A stretch of DNA of 5,389 nucleotides from UBA2040 sp047637535 (GTDB lineage: Bacteria > Bacteroidota > Bacteroidia > Flavobacteriales_D > Crocinitomicaceae). Numbering within the stretch: the stretch's first letter is position 1; every line of letters starts with the position of its first letter. Positions 4,528 to 5,389 of this stretch are shown here, one piece after another. The notes beneath the pieces were generated by a model that did not search any database, had not been told where the DNA came from, and saw nothing but the letters and a program-made list of their open reading frames with translations. The stretch is from NCBI GenBank assembly GCA_047637535.1, contig JBLIKY010000154.1, positions 1 to 5,389 of the forward strand, given 5' to 3'. Made by a program: the position numbers and the translations under genes.

Positions 4528-5389
4528 TACACTAACTTAGAAGGTTCAACGTAAACATCACCCCCTTTTTTCGCGAATTCTTTAGACATATCGTCCATTC
4601 CTTTTTGCAAAGCTTCTTCATCAGTTATCCCCATAGTTTTGGCGTATTCTCTGACGTCTTGAGTGATTTTCATAGAACAGAAATGCGGTCCGCACATAGA
4701 GCAGAAATGGGCTACTTTCGCATTTTCCGAAGGAAGCGTTTCATCGTGGTATTCTCTAGCTGTGTCTGGGTCCAAAGAAAGGTTGAACTGATCTTCCCAT
4801 CTAAACTCAAAACGAGCTTTCGACAATGCATTGTCTCTATGTTGTGATCCAGGATGTCCTTTTGCTAAATCGGCAGCGTGTGCGGCTAATTTATAGGTGA
4901 TAACTCCGTCTTTTACGTCTTTTTTGTTTGGTAAACCAAGGTGTTCCTTCGGTGTTACATAGCACAACATTGCGCAACCAAACCAACCGATCATCGCAGC
5001 TCCAATTCCTGAAGTGATGTGGTCATAACCTGGTGCGATGTCAGTAGTCAAAGGTCCTAGTGTGTAAAAAGGAGCTTCGTGACATTCTTCCAGTTGTTTG
5101 TCCATGTTTTCTTTGATGAGGTGCATAGGCACGTGACCTGGACCTTCAACCATTACCTGAACATCGTGTTTCCAAGCAATCTTGGTCAACTCACCCAAAG
5201 TTTCTAATTCTCCAAATTGAGCCTCGTCATTTGCATCGGCAATCGAACCAGGGCGTAGACCATCTCCTAAAGAGAAGGCAACATCATAGGCTTTCATGAT
5301 TTCACAAATATCTTCGAAATGAGTGTACAAGAAATTTTCTTTGTGATGAGATAAACACCATTTGGCCATAATCGCCCCACCTCTTGAAA
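4527..5389 (-). CDS. thiC: Phosphomethylpyrimidine synthase ThiC, C-terminal part only
   Basis: ThiC is a radical-SAM-type iron-sulfur enzyme that rearranges aminoimidazole ribotide to HMP phosphate, the committed step to the thiamine pyrimidine. The frame is open to the right edge: before the Met codon at 5369 it reads SRGGAI, continuing the conserved SRGG block, so that Met is internal and the N-terminal half (about 300 or more residues of a 600-630-residue enzyme) is outside. Counted from that Met, the visible blocks are LGDGLRPGS (34-42), EGPGHVPMH (75-83), TLGPLTTDIAPGYDHITSGI (103-122), GHPGSQHRDN (171-180) and the 4Fe-4S motif FCSMCGPHFCSMK (222-234). Its cysteines, 223, 226 and 231, have CX2CX4C spacing. 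The protein looks intact and active. The stop TAA overlaps the next start by one base. The promoter, and any TPP riboswitch, would be upstream of the window. Confidence 0.97.
   Translation of the reverse strand, partial: SRGGAIMAKWCLSHHKENFLYTHFEDICEIMKAYDVAFSLGDGLRPGSIADANDEAQFGELETLGELTKIAWKHDVQVMVEGPGHVPMHLIKENMDKQLEECHEAPFYTLGPLTTDIAPGYDHITSGIGAAMIGWFGCAMLCYVTPKEHLGLPNKKDVKDGVITYKLAAHAADLAKGHPGSQHRDNALSKARFEFRWEDQFNLSLDPDTAREYHDETLPSENAKVAHFCSMCGPHFCSMKITQDVREYAKTMGITDEEALQKGMDDMSKEFAKKGGDVYVEPSKLV

Noticed and set aside
4605..4847. An 80-codon plus-strand open frame over thiC
   Set aside because: It is the complement of the conserved ThiC iron-sulfur region, and the coding evidence is all on the minus strand.
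4527..5389. A TPP riboswitch in the thi operon
   Set aside because: It would precede thiC or an earlier gene, and the thiC 5' half is outside the window. No thi-box-like sequence was recognised in the short junctions between the visible thi genes.

Overview
The window looks like a piece of a Bacteroidota (Flavobacteriia/Cytophagia-type) chromosome. The DNA is AT-rich. The start regions lack good Shine-Dalgarno sequences, and three of them carry the Bacteroidota -7 promoter motif TAnnTTTG or a near match. The gene set (rlmH, a DUF4783-type small exported protein, nadC, and a thiC / thiE-like / thiD string) is familiar from that phylum. It is mostly housekeeping. I see no mobile element, CRISPR array, tRNA or rRNA.

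Layout. Positions 1-1347 (minus) hold a polytopic membrane protein whose reading frame runs off the left edge; it resembles the multi-spanning glycan-assembly or glycosyltransferase-like proteins of this phylum, but its function is unknown. Positions 1450-1923 (minus) encode RlmH, the 23S rRNA pseudouridine-1915 methyltransferase, best started at a GTG. An 83-bp divergent region (1924-2006) carries both promoters and two small inverted repeats. Positions 2007-2384 (plus) encode a small exported DUF4783-like protein, and 2401-3234 (plus) encode NadC of NAD synthesis; these two probably form an operon. Seven bases later the convergent thiamine operon ends. It reads leftward from the right edge: thiC (C-terminal part only), then a ThiE/TenI-like protein whose start overlaps the thiC stop (TAATG), then thiD, which overlaps its upstream neighbour by 28 bp.

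How they work together. ThiC makes HMP phosphate and ThiD phosphorylates it to HMP pyrophosphate, the pyrimidine half of thiamine. The gene between them has the ThiE fold signature, but by my alignment it lacks both Mg-binding aspartates of thiamine phosphate synthase and the histidine of the TenI tautomerase. It is the most interesting protein here. NadC and the DUF4783-like protein are probably co-transcribed; why is unknown.

The other pattern of note is that rlmH, the DUF4783 gene and the membrane-protein gene each have a TAnnTTTG-like element only 4-6 bases before the start codon. This predicts leaderless or nearly leaderless mRNAs. I found no clearly new multi-gene system.
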